Of a stretch of 64,000 nt of DNA, positions 17,096 to 25,309 are shown in pieces. A program made the translations under genes and the position numbers. The stretch's first letter is position 1; each line of letters begins with the position of its first letter. The notes beneath the pieces were generated by a model. That model saw only the letters and a list, made by a program, of their open reading frames with translations, did not search any database and was not told where the DNA came from. The stretch covers positions 1-64,000 of the forward strand of contig NZ_JAJPDW010000005.1 in assembly GCF_021654035.1 (NCBI RefSeq). Direction: 5' to 3'. This stretch comes from Microbacterium aurantiacum. Lineage in GTDB: Bacteria; Actinomycetota; Actinomycetes; Actinomycetales; Microbacteriaceae.

Positions 17096-18873
17096 CCGGC
17101 GGACCTCTGGACGATCTCGACGAGCAGCAGCGGGAGGCGGCAACGGCTCTGCGCGGTCCCGTCGCCGTGCTCGCGGGAGCGGGAACCGGCAAGACACGGG
17201 TGATCACGCGACGGATCGCCCACGGCGTGAACACCGGCACCTACTCGCCCGGTCGGGTGATGGCGGTGACGTTCACCGCGAAGGCCGCGGGGGAGATGCG
17301 CGGCCGCCTGCGCGCGCTCGGGATCGAGGGCGTGTCCGCGCGGACCTTCCATGCGGCGGCTCTGGCGCAGCTGAACTACTTCTGGCCGACGATCGCAGGA
17401 TCCCCGGCACCTGCGGTGGTCGACAACAAGGTACGTCTGCTCGCCCACGCGGCGGACGGCATCGGCATGGCCCCGGACGTCGCAACGCTCCGAGACGTCG
17501 CCGCGCAGATCGAATGGCGGAAGGTCACCATGCGATCGATAGAGCAGTATGCGCAGGCTCGGCCGGAGGGTGCGGGCCGTCTCGGTCTGGAACGCGTGCT
17601 CGACCTGCAGCGTGCATACGAGCGTCTCAAGGACGAACGACGCCAGATGGATTTCGAGGACGTCCTCCTCGCGTGCGCGGGGATGCTGGAAGCCGAGCCG
17701 CGGGTGGCGCGCGCGGTGCACGAGCAGTACCGCCACTTCACGGTCGACGAGTTCCAGGATGTCTCGCCCCTGCAGCACCGATTGCTCGAGCTGTGGCTCG
17801 GGGGACGCCGCGACCTGTGTGTCGTCGGCGATGCCAGCCAGACGATCTACTCCTTCGCAGGGGCCGATGCGCGCTTCCTTCTGGAGTTCGACAGCCGCTA
17901 CGACGATGCGCGCGTGGTTCAGCTGTTGCGGAACTACCGTTCGGAGCAGCCGATCTTGGATGCCGCGAACGAGCTCATGCGTGACCGCCCGGGCGCGCTG
18001 CGTCTGGTTGCAGCGACCGAGGGACGCCCGCCACAGGCGGACGCAGGGGTTCCGGTGACGACGGTGACCGCCTTCGAGGACGACGCGGATGAGGCGAGGG
18101 CGGTCGCTTCGCGCATCATGGCGCAGCAGAAGCAGGGGATCGCCTTGCGCGACATCGCTGTGCTGTACCGATCCCACTCGCAGTCCGCGGAACTCCTGCG
18201 CGCGCTGACGGATGCCGGGATCGCGACCACCGTGCTCGGCGGTCGTCGCTACTTCGACCTGCCCGAGGTCCGTCAAGCGGTCATGGCCCTGCGCGGTGCG
18301 TCCGTCGCCCCTGTGGCGGGCGGACTGGTCGACGCGGTCCGAGACGTCCTCCGCTCGCTCGGGTTGACCGACGAGCCCCCTGCAGCGGGTGGCGCGGTCC
18401 GCGATGCCTGGGAAGCGCGCGCCGCGCTCCTCCAACTGGCGGAGGAGGCTCCGGAGGGAACCACCCTGCGCGCCTTCACCGACGATCTCGCCGCGCGGGC
18501 GCGCGCGCACGATGAACCGGCGTTGTCGACGGTGACGCTGTCGACGTTGCACGCGGCCAAGGGACTGGAGTGGCCGCACGTGCACATGGTCGGTCTCGCG
18601 GAGGGCCTCCTCCCGATCTCGTACGCGCAGACATTCGACGCCGTCGACGAGGAGCGGCGCTTGGCCTACGTGGGGATCACGCGGGCTGCGCGAACCCTCT
18701 CTCTGACCTGGGCTCGCGGATCTCGAGAACGCCATCCCTCCCGGTTCCTCCGAGAGATCGGCACCCGCATCCTGCAGACGGAGCGTGGGTCCGCACCGTC
18801 CGCTGGAGGGAACCGGATCGGACGGTCACGGAATGCGACGTCGCCCCGTGCGCGTCCGCAGCCCTCGCGATGA
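17092..18873 (+). CDS. uvrD2: UvrD2-like superfamily I DNA helicase
   Basis: A 593-residue SF1A helicase. Motifs in order: LAGAGTGKTR (about 25-34), AVTFTAKAAGEM, ARTFHAAAL, VDEFQDVSP (about 218), VVGDASQTIYSF, LLRNYRS, STLHAAKGLEW and YVGITRAA. The position beside nudC matches mycobacterial uvrD2. It is about 100 residues shorter than mycobacterial UvrD2: only ~55 residues follow the last helicase motif, so the HRDC and tetracysteine modules are absent. The last 197 bp are also coding on the opposite strand, where a conserved-looking zinc motif of the convergent gene lies. Confidence 0.9.
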   Translation: MTGGPLDDLDEQQREAATALRGPVAVLAGAGTGKTRVITRRIAHGVNTGTYSPGRVMAVTFTAKAAGEMRGRLRALGIEGVSARTFHAAALAQLNYFWPTIAGSPAPAVVDNKVRLLAHAADGIGMAPDVATLRDVAAQIEWRKVTMRSIEQYAQARPEGAGRLGLERVLDLQRAYERLKDERRQMDFEDVLLACAGMLEAEPRVARAVHEQYRHFTVDEFQDVSPLQHRLLELWLGGRRDLCVVGDASQTIYSFAGADARFLLEFDSRYDDARVVQLLRNYRSEQPILDAANELMRDRPGALRLVAATEGRPPQADAGVPVTTVTAFEDDADEARAVASRIMAQQKQGIALRDIAVLYRSHSQSAELLRALTDAGIATTVLGGRRYFDLPEVRQAVMALRGASVAPVAGGLVDAVRDVLRSLGLTDEPPAAGGAVRDAWEARAALLQLAEEAPEGTTLRAFTDDLAARARAHDEPALSTVTLSTLHAAKGLEWPHVHMVGLAEGLLPISYAQTFDAVDEERRLAYVGITRAARTLSLTWARGSRERHPSRFLREIGTRILQTERGSAPSAGGNRIGRSRNATSPRARPQPSR

Positions 18874-19546
18874 GTTCCATCGCGACGAGTCCGGCCTCCC
18901 ACATCAGTCCGGGACGTACGGTGCCCGAGTCGCGCGTGACGAGCTGAGCAGCCAGCACCGGCCACGCCGGATCGTCACGGGTGCACTCCTCCGCGACGCA
19001 CGCGGCGCAGGCCGTGCGGCCGGGAGCGATCACCGGGCCGACCTCGATCCGCTCGCCCTGAAGGGCGAGCGGGACGTGCGGAACATCGCGCGAGAGCAGG
19101 GTGCGCGCGATCGCAGGGTGCAGGAGGTGGTGCGCGACGACGATCACGACATCCTCCGGCGAGCCGATCATGTTCCATCCGAGCTCGGCTCCGGACCCTT
19201 CGACGCGACCTCCGCCGGCGGAAACTCCGTCGGCGATCGTCCGGGTCGCGGAGGCGGGGACGGCGTCCGCGCCGGCGACGATGATCCGTCCCCCCGATGC
19301 CGGGGGAGAGGAGGGGGACAGCGCAGGAGCGAGACGTGTCAGCAGGAGCGCGCAATCACCGGGTGACGCGCCCCACGACCGGGCGAGAACCTCGGCGGCG
19401 TCCGCGCTGACGCCCGCCTCGAGTTCACGCAGCAGACGTTCCTGCCAGGGGAGCGGATCGCGGAGTACGGCGACCGCGGGCACGCCGAACTGCACCTCCG
19501 TGCCCGATCGCCACAGCGGTGGATGGGCCGGATTCAATCGGAGCAT
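18677..19546 (-). CDS. E1/cyclodehydratase-like protein (TOMM C-protein relative)
   Basis: A 289-residue protein resembling the ThiF/E1-like, leader-peptide-binding cyclodehydratase family seen in thiazole/oxazole-modified peptide clusters, and positioned like Rv3196 of M. tuberculosis. A winged-helix-like N-terminus (MLRLNPAHPPLWRSGTEVQFG) is followed by an E1-like core and a putative zinc site: CAACVAEEC and, about 80 residues later, AGCGC. No precursor peptide or YcaO gene is nearby, so its substrate is unknown. The ATG at 19546 is chosen over an upstream in-frame codon because the preceding 15 residues are Arg/His-rich and unlike protein, and CAGAAT lies 6 nt before it. The C-terminal 65 codons overlap uvrD2. 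Confidence 0.7.
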   Translation of the reverse strand: MLRLNPAHPPLWRSGTEVQFGVPAVAVLRDPLPWQERLLRELEAGVSADAAEVLARSWGASPGDCALLLTRLAPALSPSSPPASGGRIIVAGADAVPASATRTIADGVSAGGGRVEGSGAELGWNMIGSPEDVVIVVAHHLLHPAIARTLLSRDVPHVPLALQGERIEVGPVIAPGRTACAACVAEECTRDDPAWPVLAAQLVTRDSGTVRPGLMWEAGLVAMELIARAADAHGATSHSVTVRSGSLQRTVRTHAPSAGCGCRSLGGTGRDGVLEIREPRSERGFAQPA

Positions 19547-19637
19547 GGCCCGATTCTGGTGGCGCCGGTGGTGCCGGACTCGGCTTTCCACAGGCCGGCG
19601 TCGACAATGGACGCCGGGCCTCTGATGGGGAGGAGGG

Positions 19638-21008
19638 TCAGCCGCGATCTTCGTCCGTGTCGCCAGACCCGTCGGTTTCGGAGTCGGCGAGCAGCTGTGC
19701 CAAAGCGTCGTCCATGGCGTCCGGCGCGGGCTCTTCCCCGCGCGCCCGGGCCTGCAGACGCGCCACGAGCGAGGTCGGGTCGTCGATGTCGTCCGCGCCC
19801 GGCATCAGGTCCGGGTAATCCCACAGCGCGTCCCGCGCCTCCGGTCCCACGGCGTCTGTGATCGCGCGCCACATCGCTGCCGCCTCCCGCATCCGTCGAG
19901 GCCGCAGCTCGAGTCCGACGAGGGAACCGAGGGCGCGCTCCGCCGGCCCACCGACCGCACGGCGGCGGCGGACGGACTCGGCCACGCGATCGGCCTGCGG
20001 CAGCCGTGTCGTCGCGTCGGCGGTGACGACGTCCACCCACCCCTCGATCGTCGCGAGGAGGTTCTCGAGTCGGCGGAGCGCATCCTCCTGGGCCTCCGAT
20101 CGTGCCGGCAGCAGTGCACCGCTCTCCAGGGCGCGGCGCAGCTCCTCCGGTTCCGAGGGGTCGAAGCGAGACGCGAGATCCTCCAGGGCGTCGGTGTCGA
20201 CGCGCACGCCGCGTGCGAATTCCGTCACCTGGGAGATCACGTGCAGGCGGAGCCACTTGGCGTGACGGAACAGGCGCGCGTGGGCCAGTTCCCGGGTGGC
20301 CACGGCGAGAGCCAGCTGGTCCTCCGGGATCTCCAGGTCGCGACCGAAGTCACTGAAGTTCTGGGGGAGGATCGCGGCGCGGCCGTCCGGCATGAGCGGG
20401 ATGCCCACGTCGCCGCCGCTGACGACCTCCTTGGACAGGTTGCCGATGACCTGGCCGAGCTGAGACGCGAACAGGGATCCGCCGACGGACCGCATGAGGC
20501 GTCCGGCGCCCTGGACGAGGTCCTGCATGTCCTCGGGCGCCTGGGACCGCAACGATTCGGTGAGCGCATCCGCGATGCTCGTGGCAACCGGCTCCGCCAG
20601 CTCCTGCCACACCGGCAGGGTGGCCGTGACCCACTCGGCGCGTGTGATGGACCTCGCCGGGCTCGGCAGCTCCGAGATCGTGGTGACCTCGCTGAGCCAC
20701 AGGCCCGCCAGAACGAAGGCCTGATCCAGTTCGCTCCGCTGCCCGTCTCCGATCGCCAGCCCGTGCTGGCCGGCGATGTGGAGAGCCTGCCTCTCGGCCA
20801 TGTCCCAGGAGATCGCACCGTCTCCGCCGCCCGCGAAGGCCTGCTGCATCTGACTCATGATCGTCTGCATCATCGCGGGGTCGATGTTCATGCCCGAGAG
20901 CTGCGAGAGCTGGGACAGCTGTTCGGGGTCGATCGATCCTCCGCCGCCGAGCAGCTGACGGAGGAGGTCCTGGAATTCTTCTTCGGGAGAGCGATCGTCG
21001 TCTTCCAC
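19638..21008 (-). CDS. DUF2342 zincin-like protein (putative zinc-dependent metalloprotease)
   Basis: A 456-residue protein of the DUF2342 / zincin-like family, the neighbour of the PDZ/S16 protease gene in many actinobacteria (Rv3195-like). The acidic N-terminus carries GGGGSIDPEQ and Met/Gln-rich repeats, the central helical part contains LFASQLGQVIGNL and LPQN, and the presumed active-site helix reads ATRELAHARLFRHAKWL. The usual first His of HExxH is Arg, so proteolysis is unproven. A Ser/Glu/Asp-rich C-terminal tail follows. GTG start with GAAAGG about 9 nt upstream, and a 126-bp divergent spacer to the S16 gene. Confidence 0.82.
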   Translation of the reverse strand: MEDDDRSPEEEFQDLLRQLLGGGGSIDPEQLSQLSQLSGMNIDPAMMQTIMSQMQQAFAGGGDGAISWDMAERQALHIAGQHGLAIGDGQRSELDQAFVLAGLWLSEVTTISELPSPARSITRAEWVTATLPVWQELAEPVATSIADALTESLRSQAPEDMQDLVQGAGRLMRSVGGSLFASQLGQVIGNLSKEVVSGGDVGIPLMPDGRAAILPQNFSDFGRDLEIPEDQLALAVATRELAHARLFRHAKWLRLHVISQVTEFARGVRVDTDALEDLASRFDPSEPEELRRALESGALLPARSEAQEDALRRLENLLATIEGWVDVVTADATTRLPQADRVAESVRRRRAVGGPAERALGSLVGLELRPRRMREAAAMWRAITDAVGPEARDALWDYPDLMPGADDIDDPTSLVARLQARARGEEPAPDAMDDALAQLLADSETDGSGDTDEDRG

Positions 21009-21072
21009 TTCAGCCGCCTTTCAGCCGGTCGCGGATCTACGGATCTACGCTAGTCGCAGCATCCCCTTCCCC

Positions 21073-21086
21073 GTCTCGGCCGAGAC
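21073..21086. promoter_or_regulatory. 14-bp perfect palindrome in divergent spacer
   Basis: GTCTCGGCCGAGAC lies between the divergent DUF2342 and PDZ/S16 genes. A second inverted repeat (AGCCGG n11 CCGGCT) sits just before the S16 ribosome-binding site. These are candidate operators; no regulator can be named. Confidence 0.4.
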
Positions 21087-21134
21087 CTGAACCCTTAAGC
21101 CGGCCGCGAACGACCCGGCTGAGAAAGGTCTCCT

Positions 21135-22253
21135 GTGACGCTCTTCGACGATTCCGCACCCGACAGCCCCGGACCCCGACGTCCATCGCGCGCCGTCGTG
21201 GCGGGCATCTGGACCCTCTCGGCCGCCCTCGTCGTCCTGCTCATCCTGACCTTCCTCCCCACCGGTTACGTCATCCAGCGACCGGGGCCGGTGTACAACA
21301 CCCTCGGCTCGGCCCCCGGCCCCGACGGCGAGGAGGTGCCGCTCATCACGGTGCGGGGCGCCGAGACCTACCCCACCGAGGGAGCTCTCGATCTCCTCAC
21401 CGTGCAGGTGGTGGGAAGTCGAGAGCGCACGCCCTCCTGGTTCGAGCTGGCGACGGCGTGGTTCGACCGCACCCGCGCCGTCCTGCCGATCGAGGTGGTC
21501 TTCCCGACCGACCAGACCGTGGAGCAGCGCCAGAGCGAGAACGCCGCGCTCATGGTCGACTCGCAGCAGGAGGCCACGGCGGCCGCACTCAGTGAGCTCG
21601 GTTACGACGTGTCCCCGCAGCTTCGCGTCTACTCCGTCGTGGAGGACTCCGCGGCCGACGGGGTCCTGCGCGAGGACGACGTCATCCTCGCCGCGGACGG
21701 CGAGCAGGTGACGGATGTCGCCGCCCTGCGGGGGATCGTGGACGCGTCCGAGGGGGCGCCTGTCGACCTCACGATCTTGCGCGACGGCGGCACGCGTTCC
21801 CTCGCGCTGGCGCCCCAGCAGGAGGGCGAGGATCCCGACGCGCCCTGGCTGATCGGCGTCACGCTGATGAGCGACTACGACTTCCCCGTCGACGTCGAGA
21901 TCCAGTTGGACAACGTCGGCGGTCCGAGCGCGGGCATGATGTTCGCCCTGGGGATCATCGATGTCCTCACTCCGGGTGAGCTCAACGGCGGCGAACGTGT
22001 GGCCGGCTCCGGGACGATCACCGCCCAGGGGATCGTGGGGCCGATCGGCGGCGTGCGTCAGAAGCTCTGGGGCGCAGTGGGGGACGGCGCCTCGTACTTC
22101 CTCGCGGCGGAAGCGAACTGCCCCGAGATCGTCGGGCACGTCCCCGACGGGCTCCACGTCTTCGCCGTCGAGGACCTCGACGACGCGATGCGGGCGCTGG
22201 ACGCGGTGGCGACGGGCGGCGACCTCGACGCGCTCCCCACATGCGACACGTGA
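21135..22253 (+). CDS. Membrane-anchored PDZ/Lon-type (S16) serine protease, YlbL-like
   Basis: A 372-residue protein with one N-terminal membrane helix (about 20-42), a PDZ domain (about 160-230) and a C-terminal Lon-type proteolytic domain. The catalytic Ser is in GGPSAGMMF and the Lys in IGGVRQKLWGA, giving the Ser-Lys dyad of family S16. Such YlbL-like proteins act outside the membrane on unknown targets. GTG start with GAGAAAGG about 7 nt upstream. The UPF0182 gene follows but has its own leaderless promoter. The order (DUF2342, S16, UPF0182) is as in mycobacteria. Confidence 0.88.
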   Translation: MTLFDDSAPDSPGPRRPSRAVVAGIWTLSAALVVLLILTFLPTGYVIQRPGPVYNTLGSAPGPDGEEVPLITVRGAETYPTEGALDLLTVQVVGSRERTPSWFELATAWFDRTRAVLPIEVVFPTDQTVEQRQSENAALMVDSQQEATAAALSELGYDVSPQLRVYSVVEDSAADGVLREDDVILAADGEQVTDVAALRGIVDASEGAPVDLTILRDGGTRSLALAPQQEGEDPDAPWLIGVTLMSDYDFPVDVEIQLDNVGGPSAGMMFALGIIDVLTPGELNGGERVAGSGTITAQGIVGPIGGVRQKLWGAVGDGASYFLAAEANCPEIVGHVPDGLHVFAVEDLDDAMRALDAVATGGDLDALPTCDT

Positions 22254-22306
22254 CCCGACCGGCTTTCCCTCAGCACACCCTCGGCGACCCTCCAGAACCG
22301 CGCACC

Positions 22307-22312
22307 TAGGAT
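22307..22312 (+). promoter_or_regulatory. -10 box TAGGAT, leaderless start of UPF0182 gene
   Basis: TAGGAT, six bases, then the GTG at 22319. A 7-bp inverted repeat (CCCTCCA / TGGAGGG) brackets the box, the right arm abutting the start codon. Confidence 0.6.
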
Positions 22313-22318
22313 GGAGGG

Positions 22319-25237
22319 GTGACCACGACCTCTGCGCCGGCCCCGGCCACGCCCTCCCGACCTCGACGAATACTCGGCATCACCGTGGCGATCGTCGCCG
22401 CCCTCGTGGTGGCGTTCTTCGTCTTCGCCAGCCTCTACGCCGATTGGCTCTGGTATCGGCAACTCGAGTTCGAGGGGGTGCTGCTGACCCAGTGGGTGGC
22501 GCGGATCGCGATGTTCGCGATCGGATTCCTCGGAATGGCCGTCCCCGTCTGGCTGGCCATCCAGCTCGCCTACCGCCTCCGCCCCGTCTACGCGCGGCTC
22601 AGCTCCCAGCTCGATCGCTACCAGGAAGTGGTCGAGCCGCTTCGTCGACTGGCGATGTGGGGCATCCCGGTCTTCTTCGGCTTCTTCGCGGGATTCGCCG
22701 CGTCCGCCCAGTGGCAGACGACATGGTTGTGGTTCAACGGAGTGCCGACCGGCGACGTCGACCCCGAGTTCGGTCTCGACACCGGGTTCTACCTCTTCGC
22801 CCTGCCCTTCTACGGAGCGGTCGTGGGGTTCGTCTCGGCGGTCCTGCTCATCTGCCTCCTGGTGACCGCCGTCGTGTCCTACCTCTACGGCTCCGTCCGG
22901 GTCGGACAGCGTGAGCTGCGGATCTCGAAGGCGGCGCGGATCCAACTGGCGATCCTCGCCGGCCTCTACCTCGCCGTACAGGCGGTCAGCCTGTTCCTCG
23001 ATCGGTACCGCCTGCTCGTCGAGCAGGGGGACCGCATCACCGGCCCCGGCTACACCGGCGTCAACGCGGTGATCCCCGGGCTCACGATCCTCTCGATCGT
23101 CGCGGCGCTGGTCGCCGTGCTCTTCTTCGTCACGGCCGTCATCGGACGCTGGCGGTACCCGCTCATCGCGACGGCGCTGCTGATCGTCTCGTCGCTCGTG
23201 GTCGGAGTCGGCTATCCCTGGGTCGTCAACACCTTCCAGGTCCTGCCCAACCAGGCAGCCTTGGAGCGGCCGTTCTACGAACGCAACCTCGAGATGACCA
23301 AGAAGGCCTACGGCATCGACGGTCTCGAGAAGATCGAGTTCACGGCCGAGACCTCGGCGGAGGAGGGGCAGCTCCGCGCGGACGCGCAGACGACGACGCA
23401 GATCCGCATCATGGACCCCGCGATCATCGGGCCCACCGTGCGGCAGCTCGAACAGTACCGGGCGTACTACCAGTTCCAGGAGCCCCTGGACGTGGACCGA
23501 TATGAGATCGACGGCGAGATGCAGGACACGATCGTGTCCGTTCGCGAACTCAACGTCGACCAGCTCGGCGCCGGCTCCTCGTGGGTCAACGAGACCCTCG
23601 TCTACACCCACGGATACGGTCTCGTCGCCGCCGCCGGAAACGAGCGGACGAGCGACGGCAACCCCGTCTTCCTCGAGCGGGGCATCCCCGCCCAGGGCTT
23701 CCTCTCGGACAACCCCGACTTCGAACCGCGCGTCTACTTCGGCGAGTACTCGCCGACGTACTCCATCGTCGGTGCGCCCGAGGGCGCGACGCCGATCGAG
23801 CTCGACTACCCGTCGGGCGCCGACGGCGGAGCGGGTCCGCGTGTGACCTTCGAGGGCGACGGCGGTCCTTCCGTGGGCAACATGTTCCACCGCCTGATCT
23901 ACGCGCTCCGCTTCCAGTCCGAGCAGATCCTCTTCTCCGAGGACGTCAACGAGGAATCGCAGATCCTCTACGACCGCGACCCCCTCACCCGCGTCGAGAA
24001 GGTGGCTCCGTACCTCGAGCTGGACAGCGACCCGTACCCGACGGTCGTCGACGGGCGCATCGTCTGGGTCGTGGACGGATACACACTCAGCTCGAACTAT
24101 CCGTACTCCACGACGGTCCCGCTCTCCCAGGCCATCGCGGACTCCAACAACACTCAGCCGCGATTCGCGCTCGACGACATCAACTACATCCGCAACTCGG
24201 TGAAGGCGACCGTCGACGCGTACGACGGTTCGGTGACGCTGTACGCGTGGGATCCTGAGGACCCCCTGCTCCAGGCGTGGCAGAACGTCTACCCGACCGC
24301 GGTGCAGCCGATCAGCGAGATGTCCGCGGACCTGATGAGTCACGTCCGGTATCCGACGGACCTGTTCAAGGTCCAGCGCGCGATGCTGCAGATCTACCAC
24401 GTCGACGACGCGCAGTCCTTCTACGAGCGGGACAACGCCTGGGCGACGCCGGAGGACCCGCAGAACCCCAATCAGCTGCAGCCGCCGTACTACCTGACGA
24501 TGCAGATGCCCGGTCAGGAGGCGCCCTCGTTCTCGATGTTCACGACCTTCATCCCGTCGTCGACCGGGGCGGCGAGTCGGAACGTCCTGATGGGCTACCT
24601 CGCCGTCGATTCCAATGCCGGTCAGGAAGCGGGTGTGAAGGGCGAGGACTACGGAAAGCTCCGTCTTCTCGAGATCGCCGCGTCCACGACCGTGCCCGGA
24701 CCCGGGCAGGTGCAGAACACGTTCGACTCCGACACCGCCGTGTCCTCGCAGATCAACATCCTGCAGCAGGGCCAGTCCGAAGTGCTGAACGGAAACCTCC
24801 TCACCCTTCCGGTGGGTGGCGGTCTGCTCTACGTCCAGCCGGTCTTCGTGCAGGCCTCCCAGGGCACCCAGCTCCCGACGCTCCGTAAGATCCTGGTCGC
24901 CTTCGGTGATGACATCGCCTTCGAGGACACGCTGGCGGAAGCGCTCGACGTCCTGTTCGGTGGGGACTCCGGCGCGACGGCGGGTGACGACGAGGTCGTT
25001 CCGGTGGAGCCGGACGCGACCCCGACCCCTGAGCCGACCGCACCGGCCGAGCCGGGTGACGAGGAGCCGACGCCGGCACCGGAGGCCGGATCCTACGAGG
25101 CCGCACTGCAGGACGCCCGCGAGGCCATGATGGCTCGTGAGGAGGCGCTCCGCGCCGGCGATCTCACGGCTTTCGCCGAGGCGGACGAGCGGCTGACCGC
25201 AGCCGTCGAGCAGCTGCTGGAGCTCAGCGGCGACTGA
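22319..25237 (+). CDS. UPF0182 family large membrane protein
   Basis: A 972-residue protein of the UPF0182 family, widespread in actinobacteria and of unknown function. The first ~310 residues hold about seven membrane helices with the conserved DWLWYRQLEFEGV loop and TTWLWFNG. A large extracytoplasmic domain follows, including PFYERNLEMTKKAYGID, RYPTDLFKVQRAMLQIYH and PYYLTMQMPG. Near residues 885-930 there is a Pro/Glu/Thr-rich linker, then a charged coiled-coil-like C-terminus. The length is typical. It is not visibly in an operon; a strong hairpin follows the stop. Confidence 0.9.
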   Translation: MTTTSAPAPATPSRPRRILGITVAIVAALVVAFFVFASLYADWLWYRQLEFEGVLLTQWVARIAMFAIGFLGMAVPVWLAIQLAYRLRPVYARLSSQLDRYQEVVEPLRRLAMWGIPVFFGFFAGFAASAQWQTTWLWFNGVPTGDVDPEFGLDTGFYLFALPFYGAVVGFVSAVLLICLLVTAVVSYLYGSVRVGQRELRISKAARIQLAILAGLYLAVQAVSLFLDRYRLLVEQGDRITGPGYTGVNAVIPGLTILSIVAALVAVLFFVTAVIGRWRYPLIATALLIVSSLVVGVGYPWVVNTFQVLPNQAALERPFYERNLEMTKKAYGIDGLEKIEFTAETSAEEGQLRADAQTTTQIRIMDPAIIGPTVRQLEQYRAYYQFQEPLDVDRYEIDGEMQDTIVSVRELNVDQLGAGSSWVNETLVYTHGYGLVAAAGNERTSDGNPVFLERGIPAQGFLSDNPDFEPRVYFGEYSPTYSIVGAPEGATPIELDYPSGADGGAGPRVTFEGDGGPSVGNMFHRLIYALRFQSEQILFSEDVNEESQILYDRDPLTRVEKVAPYLELDSDPYPTVVDGRIVWVVDGYTLSSNYPYSTTVPLSQAIADSNNTQPRFALDDINYIRNSVKATVDAYDGSVTLYAWDPEDPLLQAWQNVYPTAVQPISEMSADLMSHVRYPTDLFKVQRAMLQIYHVDDAQSFYERDNAWATPEDPQNPNQLQPPYYLTMQMPGQEAPSFSMFTTFIPSSTGAASRNVLMGYLAVDSNAGQEAGVKGEDYGKLRLLEIAASTTVPGPGQVQNTFDSDTAVSSQINILQQGQSEVLNGNLLTLPVGGGLLYVQPVFVQASQGTQLPTLRKILVAFGDDIAFEDTLAEALDVLFGGDSGATAGDDEVVPVEPDATPTPEPTAPAEPGDEEPTPAPEAGSYEAALQDAREAMMAREEALRAGDLTAFAEADERLTAAVEQLLELSGD

Positions 25238-25252
25238 CGGGGATGCGCGGAC

Positions 25253-25287
25253 GAGGGGCGGAGCGGGTCATTCCCGGTCCGCCCCTC
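25253..25287. terminator. Bidirectional hairpin terminator, UPF0182 / crtEb
   Basis: 10-bp arms GAGGGGCGGA and TCCGCCCCTC enclose a 15-nt loop that itself contains CGGG/CCCG. It lies between the convergent stops at 25237 and 25310 and should end the carotenoid operon transcript as well. Confidence 0.72.
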
Positions 25288-25309
25288 TTCGTCGTGCGGT
25301 GAGGGCAGG

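Noticed and set aside
22058-24400. 780-codon open frame antisense to the UPF0182 gene
   Set aside because: Asp/Arg/Glu-rich composition of a high-GC shadow frame; the plus-strand product is a clear family member.
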